Part shown: in pieces, positions 25,501 through 30,037 of the stretch
How the letters are laid out: the number at the start of each line of letters is the position of its first letter
Numbering within the stretch: position 1 is the stretch's first letter
NCBI GenBank assembly: GCA_949752735.1
Contig: OX457052.1
Span: 15,443,668-15,507,667 of the forward strand
Origin: Lumbricus terrestris
Lineage: Eukaryota; Annelida; Clitellata; Crassiclitellata; Lumbricidae
Direction: 5' to 3'
Length of the DNA: 64,000 nt
Made by a program: the position numbers and the translations under genes
Notes under the pieces: model-generated
What the model was told of the DNA's origin: nothing
Seen by the model: the letters and a program-made list of their open reading frames with translations, nothing else
Databases searched by the model: none

Positions 25501-28054
25501 ACAGTATCCACCGTCTTATAACATTATTCTAACGTGGATGCTGACTGTTAGTAAGTCTTCTTTTCTTTTCCGTGCTCTGCCATTAGGCAGGTTCGAATGT
25601 TTGACGTCTCCATTCATCTCTGTTCTGCGCTTTCATTTTCAGCCTCTGATAATTACCATCTTTCATCATCCATTAGTAAGTAAGTAATATTAATTAGCAC
25701 CGAACAAATCTTTCCGTTCATAGGAATTTAAGTTTCAAAAGGCGTTATATAAATCCACGTAATGAATTGATGAATATTGAACAACGTTGAAACAATATAA
25801 AACAACGTTGGGTCAACAACTATGCCTACTCACTTTAAATGGAATGGGGTTGTTACAATAAATTGATACGATGTCGTACACAATTACAGGGTTTTGTAAA
25901 AAAAATTACAGGGTCTTGTACAAAATTACAGGGTTTTGTGCAAAATTACAGGTTTTTTTTACAAAATTACAGGGCTTTGTACAAGATTACAGGGTTTTGC
26001 ACAAAATTACAGTGTTTTGCACAAAATTACAGCGTTTTGTGCAAAATTACAGGGTTTTGTGCAAAATTACAGTGTTTTTTTTACAAAATTACAGGGCTTT
26101 GTACAAGATTACAGGGTTTTGCACAAAATTACAGTGTTTTGCACAAAATTACAGAGTTTTGTGCAAAATTACAGGGTTTTGTACTACCGACCGAAAGATT
26201 CGTTCGATGCAAAGCTACCCAACGGTCGGACAGCCACTGTCAACATATACGTTCCACTAATGGCCGATGAAGGACAGGCGTGCACACTTCCTGACAAGAA
26301 ACCTGGGGTAAGTAGGCCTACATGCTATTCATCGTAACTCCCCGCAGCCGGTTACCGTGTACAGTTAACATCAATCTTAACGACGCAGTGATGTAGACAC
26401 TGTGTTTGTTTGTTTGTTTTGGTTCTGTTTTTTATTTCTATAAAACTGCTTTAATCTATTGATGCTGTGAGCCTGTGATGCTCTGTTAATGCTGGTGCCA
26501 ATAAAAGTCTTGAGTTGAGTGTAGTGGGTACGTTCGTTGACTTGCAGCCGGAGAGTTGCTGGTCCGAATCCTCCCCAAGTCGCCGCGTAGGCACCTTGGG
26601 CAAGTCCTTCATTCGCAATTGCTCAGCGCTTCGGCGTGAAACTCCGAACCTCGAACCTTCCGGTCAGGCCCGCCGACAGAAATTCCGGGCCCCTGGGCTG
26701 AGCAGTCACGGGCCCCAAACTATCTTTAGACTTTTTGAGCAAATTTACACACAAACCAATAAAAAATAACAATAGTGTGGGTATGAATGTGTGCTAATGC
26801 TTACATTTATGGTTTTAGTCAGTTCCTAATGTTAAGAATTAATAAATAATATGGTAATCAGCAAGCAACCTTTCTTGATTTAACTGCAACAATAGCTCTT
26901 ATAATATTCTGGTAGTTCTCTATCTTGTCTGTGAATGTGAATCTAAAAAATGCACTTCGGAAATGCTCTTTCTTCATCGCATAAAAAATTGTTCGAATTT
27001 CTTGTAGTACCGTTTCTGATAAGCTTAATAGCAGGCTATAATATTTATCGCCTCAATCGTTTGTGCATAGGCCTAAACGCGGGCCCTGGGGCAGATAGAA
27101 TGCCAACATCAAAACAATGCCTCTTTACAGTTTCCATAATTTCAGCATTTTCATTATTCTTATTTATGATGTTTCATTTGAAATTAAGATATTAACACCA
27201 CAAACTTCATTTTCATCCATTCAGTTAGGCTATTATACGATCATCATGCAGACACATTTAATTCACTAGAAATAACCGATGTAGTAGTAGGCCTAATTAC
27301 TGGCTCTAGTTGCTTCTTTTGATATTCTGAATTGAAATAGCGTGCTGCTGTATTATAAGCTTACCAATTTTTGCCTTTTCGAACTTATTAGCTTTTTCTT
27401 TTTGGTTTTGTGCTCCAGATTTGTGTTTATAAAATATTCCATCGTTGCGAGAGAAATTCATCATTTAGATTTGTTCACTTGCGATTGAAATCTAACAACG
27501 CATTATTTAGTAAAAGAACGTTCTGAAACGGAGATGAGCGTGTTCTTTGGCAAAACATTGATAACTAAGATAATGGACAGTTGTTTGAAACTTAAACAGT
27601 TGTAGTAGTGTAACAGTAATAAACAATTATTAGGCTCTATTTAAACAACACAAATCACAAACAATGGGATAAGTAATATAAGTGATTATAGGTTGGGCCC
27701 GCCGCCCGTAATCAACATATGAAACATATTACAATCACTGTAGCCCCGGGCCCCCTCCGGGCCCCTAAAAGTCGCCGGGCCCCTGGGCATTTGCCCCCCC
27801 CTACCCCCCTCTCGGCGGGCCTGCTTCCGGTTTCAAGGCAACTACGCCACCACTACACCACCGCGACCCACAATATCTAATTGTATTGCATTGTAATTAT
27901 TTTTACTCAGCCATGTCGCTTGTTTTCTTGGCAGTATTGTCGCAAAGTGGAATTGAAGTCGAAGCAGATTCCTTCCATCACATACGACAGCCTCAAGTGT
28001 TCGGAAATTCCGATTCCGCCCAGCTATGAAAATCTTTACCCATTCAACAACTGA
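2881..28054 (+). CDS. Secreted ADAM-type metalloprotease with two disintegrin/cysteine-rich units (whole gene model)
   Basis: Model: join of 2881-2979, 4705-4761, 5701-5760, 6611-6792, 7379-7563, 9221-9269, 9958-10069, 11314-11385, 12401-12502, 13256-13361, 14509-14562, 15065-15135, 16476-16592, 17134-17275, 17584-17610, 18186-18245, 19142-19174, 22389-22454, 23486-23609, 24534-24669, 25240-25383, 26175-26307, 27935-28054, about 750 residues. Order: signal peptide (about 1-26), zinc protease (34-248), disintegrin-like plus cysteine-rich unit 1 (249-478), a second such unit (479-749), stop. The family cleaves extracellular or cell-surface proteins. Zinc ligands and the Met-turn are intact, so activity is likely. 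No prodomain, EGF or transmembrane segment was found, so a secreted product is inferred. All junctions agree in phase except 10/11; 13/14 works only with a secondary donor. Confidence 0.85.
3360..3570 (+). repeat. Imperfect minisatellite in ADAM intron
   Basis: About eight degenerate copies of a 25-35 base unit built from GAATGTTCGATT and CCCAAGTAGGG. It lies in the intron between the signal-peptide exon and the first catalytic exon. Confidence 0.7.
3871..4162. mobile_element. Short TIR element, about 292 bp (hAT-like MITE)
   Basis: The ends CATAGGCGTAC and, inverted, CAATAGGCGTAC form terminal repeats. Flanking GCTTAAG and GCATAAG look like a worn target duplication. The interior carries AGTCATCCG and runs of AAAAATCTG that recur in other TIR elements of this window. 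Open frames across it have no domain. Confidence 0.6.
4705..4761 (+). CDS. ADAM exon 3: start of reprolysin domain
   Basis: Nineteen residues, EEDPIKYTIDVFAICDYYC, between acceptor CTTTTAG and donor CGTAAGT, phase 0 on both sides. The pattern KYTIDVFAICDYY corresponds to the first beta strand of adamalysin-type domains (usually Y-x-E/I-x-V-x-D). Only about seven residues separate it from the predicted signal cleavage region. Confidence 0.75.
5462..5530 (+). mobile_element. 3' tail of L2/CR1-like retroposon with GATT repeats
   Basis: GGGAGCGCCTCTGAGTAGG is followed by GGGGCGCTATATAAATTACG and GATTGATT. This is the shared 3' end of the local SINE and LINE families, ending in a short simple-repeat tail. 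Confidence 0.65.
5701..5760 (+). CDS. ADAM exon 4: reprolysin domain, helix 1 region
   Basis: Sixty bases, phase 0 to 0, acceptor TTGCTTTAG and donor CGGGTAAAA. It encodes 20 residues including SPNRTIADIMDKTSR, fitting the family's first helix, and holds a possible N-glycosylation site (NRT). It continues into the next exon as DKTSR-IMRQLNLEINLVG. Confidence 0.7.
6332..6550 (+). mobile_element. tRNA-derived SINE, full-length copy
   Basis: The head GGGGCGCGGTGGTG leads to a perfect Pol III B box, GGTTCGAATCC. Then come the body (CGCAATTGCTCA, GTGAAACTCCGA) and the tail GGGAGCGCCTCTGAGTA...GGGGCGCCATAACAAG. It lies just upstream of ADAM exon 5. Confidence 0.85.
6611..6792 (+). CDS. ADAM exon 5: reprolysin core, INLVGLEIWD motif
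   Basis: Acceptor TTCTTGCAG, donor ACGTGAGT, phase 0 in and 2 out. The translation has LNLEINLVGLEIWD, matching the strongly conserved I-x-L-V-G-L-E-I-W strand of ADAM and snake-venom-type metalloproteases. It ends FDELILFT before the next exon completes FTG. NWTS is a possible glycosylation site. This exon alone identifies the adamalysin family. Confidence 0.9.
6885..7020 (+). repeat. Polypyrimidine CTCCTC-rich tract
   Basis: A CT-rich run of CTCCTCTTCCTC repeats in the intron after ADAM exon 5. The open frame across it is low-complexity only. Confidence 0.7.
7119..7350 (+). mobile_element. tRNA-derived SINE, full-length copy
   Basis: GAGGCGCGGTGGTGTCGTAG head, GGTTCGAATCC B box, conserved body and tail GGGGCGCTATAACAAGTGC followed by CATACATACAAAC. 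It ends about 30 bases before the acceptor of ADAM exon 6. Confidence 0.85.
7379..7563 (+). CDS. ADAM exon 6: zinc-binding active site
   Basis: Acceptor TTTTTTAG, donor GCAGTAAGT, phases 2 in and 1 out. At 7521-7556 it encodes HELAHAFGVQHD, the complete HExxHxxGxxHD zinc site of adamalysins: three histidines, the catalytic glutamate and the terminal aspartate. Upstream, VIGMNIPSCIS and CWGVVGVSD match the conserved region before the active site. Alanine replaces the usual glycine in HELGH, a tolerated position. The metalloprotease call rests mainly on this exon. Confidence 0.93.
7588..8700 (+). mobile_element. tRNA-derived SINE split by a LINE insertion
   Basis: The SINE head (GGGGCGCTGTGGTG to GAGGTTCGAATC, 7588-7640) and the rest (ACCTCAAGTCGCCGCG to ACAAGTGCAC, 8531-8690) are complementary parts of one element. 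They are separated by about 890 bases of reverse-strand LINE. GAATC at 7636-7640 and 8529-8533 could be a short target duplication. Confidence 0.75.
7641..8528 (-). mobile_element. L2/CR1/Jockey-like LINE fragment: reverse transcriptase 3' end
   Basis: The reverse strand encodes the C-terminal region of a non-LTR reverse transcriptase in two frames that switch between 8206 and 8139. Signatures are RDLGVTFDSSLTFTEHI and FQLRRLRAIHKSVSSS in the first part, then SRIDYCNSVLIGLP, LNAAARLIARLPRFSHI, LHWLPLSARIQFKV and LWNGLPPSVRS. The frame switch and missing 5' part make it a dead, 5'-truncated copy. Its last bases (GGGAGCGCTTCTGA, then CGCTTTACAAAT) resemble the tail of the local SINE. Confidence 0.85.
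8938..9085 (+). mobile_element. tRNA-derived SINE, 5'-truncated copy
   Basis: Only the body and tail remain, from AGGGACCTTGCATGGGC through CGCAATTGCTCAGCGC to GGGGCGCTATAGCATG and CATACATACATAC. The tRNA-like head is missing. Confidence 0.8.
9221..9269 (+). CDS. ADAM exon 7: Met-turn
   Basis: A 49-base exon between ACGTTTTAG and AGGTTAGT, phases 1 in and 2 out. It encodes CACANGPGNCLMNPA, matching the C-x-C-x6-C-(I/L)-M-N-P Met-turn behind the zinc site. The methionine is about residue 207 of the precursor. The loop between zinc site and Met-turn has normal length for the family. Confidence 0.85.
9958..10069 (+). CDS. ADAM exon 8: end of catalytic domain
   Basis: Acceptor CATTTCAG, donor TCGGTACGT, phases 2 in and 0 out. 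NPIYSDCSKDQFKTW matches the conserved end of reprolysin domains (x-F-S-x-C-S-x-x-x-F). The following PNGLTIRKPTAES acts as linker to the disintegrin-like domain. Confidence 0.85.
10098..10345 (+). mobile_element. tRNA-derived SINE, diverged copy
   Basis: Head TAGGGCGCGGTGGTGTAG, an insert of about 15 bases in the tRNA-like part, a decayed B box (GATTTCAAATTC), then the standard body and tail ending CTCATACATAC. Older than the copy at 7119-7350 judging by mismatches. Confidence 0.75.
10451..10645 (+). repeat. Tandem array of a 20-base unit
   Basis: About ten copies of ACAGTGTCTGGTATAATGAC with few substitutions, in the intron between ADAM exons 8 and 9. Copies abut without unique spacers, so it is not a CRISPR array. 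Open frames through it are repeat artefacts. Confidence 0.85.
11314..11385 (+). CDS. ADAM exon 9: start of disintegrin-like domain 1
   Basis: Seventy-two bases, phase 0 on both sides, acceptor TTGCCAG and donor CCGGTACGT. CGNGVVDEGEECDCGP is the classical opening of ADAM disintegrin domains (C-G-N-G-x-V-E-x-G-E-E-C-D-C-G). An (AATAC)n tract starts about 15 bases past the donor. Confidence 0.92.
11398..11655 (+). repeat. (AATAC)n microsatellite next to ADAM exon 9 donor
   Basis: About 250 bases of AATAC/AATGC pentamers directly after the donor of exon 9. Open frames on both strands here are artefacts of the pentamer. Confidence 0.95.
12401..12502 (+). CDS. ADAM exon 10: disintegrin-like domain 1, middle
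   Basis: Exactly 34 codons, phase 0 to 0, acceptor TTAAATAG and donor AAGGTACAG. It is very cysteine-rich (TGCSRCCVNCKLAQGAQC, then GMCCDTPRCK), fitting the middle of an ADAM disintegrin domain. The following exon cannot be joined in phase with a normal AG acceptor. Confidence 0.88.
12988..13150 (+). repeat. Dispersed repeat, first of two copies
   Basis: The block TTTTTAGAACTGCACAAC, GGTAAATTACTTCCAATC, AGAAGTGCTTC and TTTAGAACTGCACATTTTG recurs in the same order at about 16080-16235. Upstream CT-rich sequence (12740-12990) may belong to it. The class is not recognised; it could be the 3' end of a retroposon. Confidence 0.6.
13256..13361 (+). CDS. ADAM exon 11: disintegrin loop region (phase problem at 5' edge)
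   Basis: Encodes LANENCQFFDATQLCRRS then RDEACDDDDFCSGNDSE, matching the C-x-F-x-x-x-x-x-x-C-R-x-x-x-x-x-C-D-x-x-x-x-C-x-G pattern of the disintegrin loop. The donor GAGGTATAT leaves phase 0. The only usable AG acceptor (GATGATAG, ending 13255) puts one extra base before the first expected codon CTT. Joined to exon 10 it would read through a stop (TAA) after two codons. In domain 2 the equivalent exon starts directly with a leucine codon, so a one-base insertion, an allele or an assembly error is suspected. Confidence 0.75.
13370..13562 (+). repeat. (AATC)n microsatellite next to ADAM exon 11 donor
   Basis: About 190 bases of AATC units with a few ATCG or GTCA variants, starting eight bases after the exon 11 donor. 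On the reverse strand it follows the retroposon tail at 13563-13606 directly and so looks like its expanded GATT tail. Confidence 0.95.
13563..13606 (-). mobile_element. 3' tail of retroposon, reverse strand
   Basis: Read on the reverse strand it gives GTGCCTCTGAGTAGGTACC, TTGAAGGGGC and ACTGTATAAATTCTG, then GATTGATT repeats. This is the SINE/LINE 3' end with its tail pointing toward ADAM exon 11. Confidence 0.7.
14050..14450 (+). mobile_element. LINE 3' end with (ATTACG)n tail
   Basis: The forward strand reads FHSKLKTLLFKNSYPVSP, typical of the C-terminal end of L2/CR1-type reverse transcriptase proteins. An untranslated part with TACCTCGACCCGGACCACC repeated twice follows, then GCGCTTTAGAAATTAGGAG and ATTACGATTACG. 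A related untranslated part with the same ending lies at 45465-45625. Confidence 0.65.
14509..14562 (+). CDS. ADAM exon 12: disintegrin/cysteine-rich junction 1
   Basis: Eighteen codons, phase 0 to 0, acceptor TGTTTTAG, donor GATGTAAGT. CTNFYKPDWSDCTDF matches the family pattern C-P-x-D-x-x-x-x-D-G-x-x-C between disintegrin and cysteine-rich parts. Confidence 0.85.
15065..15135 (+). CDS. ADAM exon 13: cysteine-rich domain 1, start
   Basis: TGYCKEGFCNTINIQCRFVW matches the family's Y-C-x-x-G-x-C-x-x-x-x-x-Q-C-x-x-x-W. The donor region is AAAGGTAGGTCT, with two GT sites four bases apart (GTAGGT at 15132, GTCTAA at 15136). Only the distal, weaker site keeps the reading frame into exon 14; the proximal site leads to a stop. 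The end given here uses the distal site. Confidence 0.8.
15190..15290 (+). repeat. Short degenerate 14-base tandem repeat
   Basis: Seven or so copies of a unit like AAAATTTCCTAGT in the intron after exon 13. Confidence 0.65.
16078..16235 (+). repeat. Dispersed repeat, second copy
   Basis: Matches 12988-13150 in order: TTTTTAGAACTGCATAAC, GGTAAATTACTCCCAATCGG, AGAAGTGCTTCCACAAC and GTAGAACTGCATATTTTG. Confidence 0.6.
16476..16592 (+). CDS. ADAM exon 14: cysteine-rich domain 1, middle
   Basis: Acceptor GGTTTTAG, donor TTTGTGAGT. The frame that joins exon 15 reads TTLHPMCQTLVCSGNGNNDG, then TYLDKDECL across the junction. It has few cysteines for this domain and is the least family-like part of unit 1. 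The in-phase downstream junction (TT|G = Leu) supports the chosen frame; the upstream junction requires the secondary donor of exon 13. Confidence 0.65.
17134..17275 (+). CDS. ADAM exon 15: end of cysteine-rich domain 1
   Basis: Acceptor ACTGTAG, donor ATGGTAGGC, phases 2 in and 0 out. MMVEDGTKCAEDSACFAGEC is the family pattern G-M-V-x-x-G-T-x-C-x-x-x-x-x-C-x-x-x-x-C that closes ADAM cysteine-rich domains. LPKSPVITQM follows as linker. Confidence 0.85.
17584..17610 (+). CDS. ADAM exon 16: nine-codon linker microexon
   Basis: A 27-base exon, KAEPTFERK, between CGTTTCAG and AAGGTAAGC, phase 0 to 0. It joins unit 1 to the second disintegrin-like domain. It is short, but both splice sites are strong and the phase is right. 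Confidence 0.65.
18186..18245 (+). CDS. ADAM exon 17: start of disintegrin-like domain 2
   Basis: TSRCGDGRVDPGEDCDCGP repeats the disintegrin opening seen in exon 9 (C-G-x-G-x-V-x-x-G-E-x-C-D-C-G), proving a second domain. The acceptor is TTTTGTAG. The donor is problematic: the exon runs straight into a 50-base tandem array, and the in-phase donor AGG|GTTCGC is weak. Reading further gives a stop (TAG) in the first repeat copy. Confidence 0.85.
18246..18605 (+). repeat. Minisatellite of 50/54-base unit abutting exon 17
   Basis: About seven copies of a unit starting GGTTCGCTGCCTTTCATTAC and ending TGTTAGGCTACCTGAG. Some copies contain an extra TACG, which creates a GTACGT donor-like site. The first copy overlaps the exon 17 donor. 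Confidence 0.9.
18795..19025 (+). mobile_element. LINE 3' end with GAAT tail
   Basis: The forward frame reads RTFSVVGLSTWNGLPFTLHS, similar to the R-x-F-x-x-x-x-P-x-x-W-N-x-L-P end of L2/CR1-type proteins. The shared tail GGGAGCGCCTCTTATTAG and GAGGCGCTATACAAATTAA follows, then GAATGAATGAA. Confidence 0.7.
19142..19174 (+). CDS. ADAM exon 18: disintegrin-like domain 2, middle
   Basis: Eleven codons, QCECCEITTCK, phase 0 to 0, acceptor TTATTGCAG, donor AAGGTAATG. It aligns with the CCDTPRCK end of exon 10, so domain 2 lacks about 20 residues of the domain 1 middle. Confidence 0.75.
19469..19621. mobile_element. Short TIR element, 153 bp
   Basis: The ends CATAGCGGAGTTTGGTTTCC and, inverted, CATGGGCGGAGTTTATCAGG match the two ends of the 290-bp element at 23887-24176 in opposite orientation. 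It is an internally deleted relative. No intact target duplication is visible. Confidence 0.65.
20900..21250 (+). mobile_element. LINE 3' fragment
   Basis: The forward strand shows decayed reverse-transcriptase-end sequence (MRRSFSIAVQC, NGLSVRLRHA) followed by TCGGGAGCGCTTCTGC and GAAGAGGCGCAATATTAAG, the L2-like 3' tail. Confidence 0.55.
22389..22454 (+). CDS. ADAM exon 19: disintegrin-like domain 2, loop region
   Basis: Twenty-two codons, phase 0 to 0, acceptor AATGCTCAG, donor GATGTGAGT. LRPQNMSCIGAGCGMCDG replaces the longer loop of domain 1; NMS is a possible glycosylation site. An alternative acceptor (CCGCAG, 12 bases later) would also keep the frame. Confidence 0.75.
22505..22680 (+). 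mobile_element. Second tRNA-derived SINE family (candidate)
   Basis: TTGGTCGCTTGGTTAGAGAG and GGGTTCGATCCTCG resemble a tRNA A-box region and B box. AGGGACCTTGAGACTCAAGTC follows, as in the main SINE, but the head differs. It ends at a (CAATA/CAAATAT) repeat at 22685-22868. Confidence 0.5.
22685..22868 (+). repeat. AATATCAATAC-type tandem repeat
   Basis: About 180 bases of a 12-base unit around CAAATATCAATA. The reverse-strand open frame over it is a repeat artefact. Confidence 0.85.
22911..23150 (+). repeat. (AGT/AGC)n trinucleotide tract
   Basis: About 240 bases of AGTAGT/AGCAGC mixtures. The encoded poly-Val/Ala frame has no coding support. Confidence 0.9.
23486..23609 (+). CDS. ADAM exon 20: disintegrin/cysteine-rich junction 2
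   Basis: Acceptor TACTCACAG, donor TATGTGAGT, phases 0 in and 1 out. It encodes CDGQWGKASDFKFC followed by DEVCFDGDCRTLSSTC. The second stretch parallels TGYCKEGFCNTINIQC of unit 1, so this exon fuses what exons 12 and 13 encode separately. Confidence 0.85.
23887..24176. mobile_element. 290-bp hAT-like MITE with perfect 8-bp duplication
   Basis: Both ends read CATGGGCGGAGTTT inward, the right end inverted. The flanks are TGTGTAAG on both sides, an exact 8-bp target duplication as made by hAT transposases. The interior contains GATTAAAAAAGTCATCAAC, shared with other TIR elements here. It lies in the intron after ADAM exon 20. Confidence 0.85.
24534..24669 (+). CDS. ADAM exon 21: cysteine-rich domain 2 insert
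   Basis: Acceptor GAAATGCAG, donor GGGTGAGT, phases 1 in and 2 out. It has no cysteines and is Asn/Ser/Glu/Gly-rich (SKNAGQSSQNYNAGGFFL, then IEYEEYSPGEGDG), so probably an exposed loop. It is not recognisable as a family segment by itself; the call rests on splice sites and phase. Confidence 0.7.
24740..24965 (+). mobile_element. tRNA-derived SINE, full-length copy
   Basis: GGGGCGCGGTGGTGTAGTAG, GAGGTTCGAATCC B box, ACCTTGGGCAAGTCCTTCAC, GTGAAACTCCGATGCAG and tail GGGGCGCTATAACAAGTAC with CATACAAACAAAC. The best-preserved copy in the window. Confidence 0.9.
25240..25383 (+). CDS. ADAM exon 22: cysteine-rich domain 2, middle
   Basis: Acceptor ATTACGTAG, donor TCGGTAATA, phases 2 in and 2 out. 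It starts VCGIVHCQ, matching the C-G-x-L-x-C motif of ADAM cysteine-rich domains, then a long polar, aromatic stretch (QYPPQYFVENGDEDLTSR) without cysteines. Confidence 0.78.
25880..26182 (+). repeat. Tandem array of a 20-base unit ending at exon 23 acceptor
   Basis: About 15 copies of AAAATTACAGGGTTTTGTGC. Each copy contains TTACAG|G, the same bases that form the acceptor of exon 23. Open frames in all three forward phases cross the array and merge with the exon; only the last part is coding. Confidence 0.9.
26175..26307 (+). CDS. ADAM exon 23: cysteine-rich domain 2, end
   Basis: The in-phase acceptor is the last AAATTACAG of a 20-base tandem array (AG at 26173-26174); donor GGGGTAAGT, phases 2 in and 0 out. 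It encodes VLYYRPKDSFDAKLPNGR and VPLMADEGQACTLPDKKPG, the second matching the closing P-L-x-x-D-G-x-x-C of the cysteine-rich domain. Using an earlier array copy would add 6-7 residues per 20 bases and shift frame. Confidence 0.8.
26525..26647 (+). mobile_element. tRNA-derived SINE, 3'-truncated copy
   Basis: Head and body to GCGTGAAACTCCGA, then the sequence breaks into a reverse-strand SINE head. The two SINEs lie head to head in reverse orientation. Confidence 0.7.
26648..27875 (-). mobile_element. Reverse-strand SINE head interrupted by a DNA transposon
   Basis: Left part GAACCTCGAACCTTCCGGT and right part CTTCCGGTTTCAAGGCAAC, with ACCACTACACCACCGCG after it, rebuild a SINE head once the insert at 26665-27823 and one CTTCCGGT duplicate are removed. 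Confidence 0.75.
26665..27823. mobile_element. 1.16-kb hAT-like element inside a SINE
   Basis: The termini CAGGCCCGCCGA are exact inverted repeats, and CTTCCGGT flanks both sides as an 8-bp duplication. Sub-terminal GGGCCCCTGGGC blocks recur at both ends. No convincing transposase frame was found inside, so it is probably non-autonomous. It lies in the last ADAM intron. Confidence 0.85.
27935..28054 (+). CDS. ADAM exon 24: C-terminus and stop
   Basis: Acceptor CTTGGCAG, phase 0, 39 codons and TGA at 28052-28054. It begins YCRKVELKSKQ and ends YENLYPFNN. Two cysteines continue the pattern of the second cysteine-rich unit. There is no hydrophobic segment, so the protein lacks a transmembrane anchor. 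No clear AATAAA is seen in the next few hundred bases. Confidence 0.8.
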   Translation, partial: YCRKVELKSKQIPSITYDSLKCSEIPIPPSYENLYPFNN

Positions 28055-29744
28055 TGAAAACTGCATCTCTCGAGTTCTGCAGAACTTTTATATAATTATT
28101 ATTATTATATCTGACAAAACTATTAGTTTGGTTGATGTCCGTAGTTTTATATATCTGAGTTATCAGTTTGATTGTTGACTTTCTGTTGCCAGCTGCTGGT
28201 AGATATACCCGTTTGACTAGGTCTTGCTCCCTCGGAATTTTGTTCGAGTTATGCCAAACTATTTGATAGGTTTTCGTTTCTACAGAAAGACATTATTAGG
28301 CCATTGGAACATTTGTTTAATTAAGTACGTTTAGCATCCTGCAGTTTATAGTTGCGTATATGATTGTTATAATAGCAAAATTGATGTTTATACTGGCAAC
28401 ATTGTTCAATTTTTCGTGCAACTTGAAATGTGCCGCGTGTGTCCACTCAAAGTTATCCGTTTTGTGGTTTGAAGTCTCAAAAATGAATTATGAAATTGTT
28501 AGTTTGCCATTTCTACTTCTATCCTTTAGGCCTTTAGTTCTATACTTGGCATGTTGATTTGCCTCAATTAGGCTAACAATCTCATTCTTATCTTCACCGC
28601 ACGACCAAATATATTATTATTTTTCATATAATTATCTTTTTCCATCTGATATTTAACCTTCACTTCCAACTCTCCAGATGTCAAACTCCTTTTTAACAAA
28701 GGTATTAAAAGAATGGATTGCAGAGTGGGTTACAGTTTTCACGTGACGATGAATTAAGTGCATGACACCTTGATAACAGTTTAAGCACGTATAGCCTACC
28801 AATACGTTGGGTTTCACTTGCATCACCTGCCCCGCTAAGTTCTTCCTTCAGAGGATCTGTGCAACGACTAAGTACTGACCATCTAACCTCGTTAGAAATT
28901 TTGGGCGGATGACTAATAAAAAAGTCATGAGATTTTTCACGTTCGTGTTTGAGACTATCTTCTCGCATCTTGTCAACCTTTAATCTATTTTAGCATATAC
29001 CTGCGCACACGCACGCACGCACGCACAGACACGCACGTAGTGACGTAGTCGATTTGCACACACAAATGCGTGCGTGTACGCCAGCTTATTCCTTTCCTAC
29101 TTACTTATTTACTTACTCGTACTGCTGATCAAAGAAATATGGCTAGGACAAGCAAGCAATCGTTTTCCATTAAGAGGACTCCTGGTAGCCTATAGGCCTA
29201 CATAGGCCTAGTGGTTAATCCGAGCACACAGAGCAAATAATCAGATCTAGTATTAAAGAAATTAATTGTTGCTTCATTTTTTATTACACTGTTCTTTACT
29301 GTTCTTCCAACAACTAATCGTTGATCTCCCAGCATCTTACAGGGATTATCTTGCACTTAGGACCCATACCTATAGCGGGATTTTATTTCTTTCAGATGTA
29401 CTCTGTGTTCCCATGCACTGTCTGCAACATTGATCAGTTTTTCATGTTTTTCACATTTGTTGTTTCTTAAGCTGTTGTTAATTGTCTTGTGAAACATGAA
29501 GGTCTTGTATTTTTTGGGATCAAACAAACACACACAAAATCATAAGAAGGATGTCTGTAGCAACACAGCTGCTATCGTCGTCTTATAGAAAATATTGAAC
29601 TGCGAAATCCAAACTCCGCTTAGCATTCACTCGCCAAGCAGTTCAAGCGCTTTGTAAAAAAATTTGTGCCAATCGAAATCTTTCTCTGCGTTGTCGTTTC
29701 TGCTTCAAGTCATCAGTAGAGCAGTTTCCGAATCGAATAAATAC

Positions 29745-30037
29745 CATGGGCGGAGACCTAGGGGGGACAGGGGGACGGTCCCTCCCAATGGAGGTGTTGG
29801 GAGGACGACCCATGCATTTGTCCCTCCCCCCAATCGTTGAGCGTCACGACTAAAAAAAGGTCATCAACTTTTTTGGCGACGAAAATAGAAAATTTCGTCG
29901 AGATTTCGCCGGATGACTGAAAAAAGGTCATCAGAAATTTTTGCCGACAACATATTTTTCGGCGACACTCAGCCATTCGTCCGTCAAAAAATCTCGCGTC
30001 TTTCCGTCCCCCCCCCCCCCCCCAAGTCTTCGCCCAG
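29745..30037. mobile_element. TIR element, about 290 bp
   Basis: Left CATGGGCGGAGACCTAGG and right, inverted, CTGGGCGAAGACTTGG form imperfect inverted ends. The interior has two copies of GACTAAAAAAAGGTCATCA or its variant GACTGAAAAAAGGTCATCA, as in the elements at 3871, 23887 and 42829. No clear target duplication. Confidence 0.6.

Noticed and set aside
28705..28968. Reverse-strand open frame as cytoplasmic tail of the adhesion gene
   Set aside because: It contains the TIR-element motif (AAAAAGTCATGAG, GGGCGGATGACTAA) and lacks a hydrophobic segment. The resemblance LDGQY to the FIGQY ankyrin motif is too weak.
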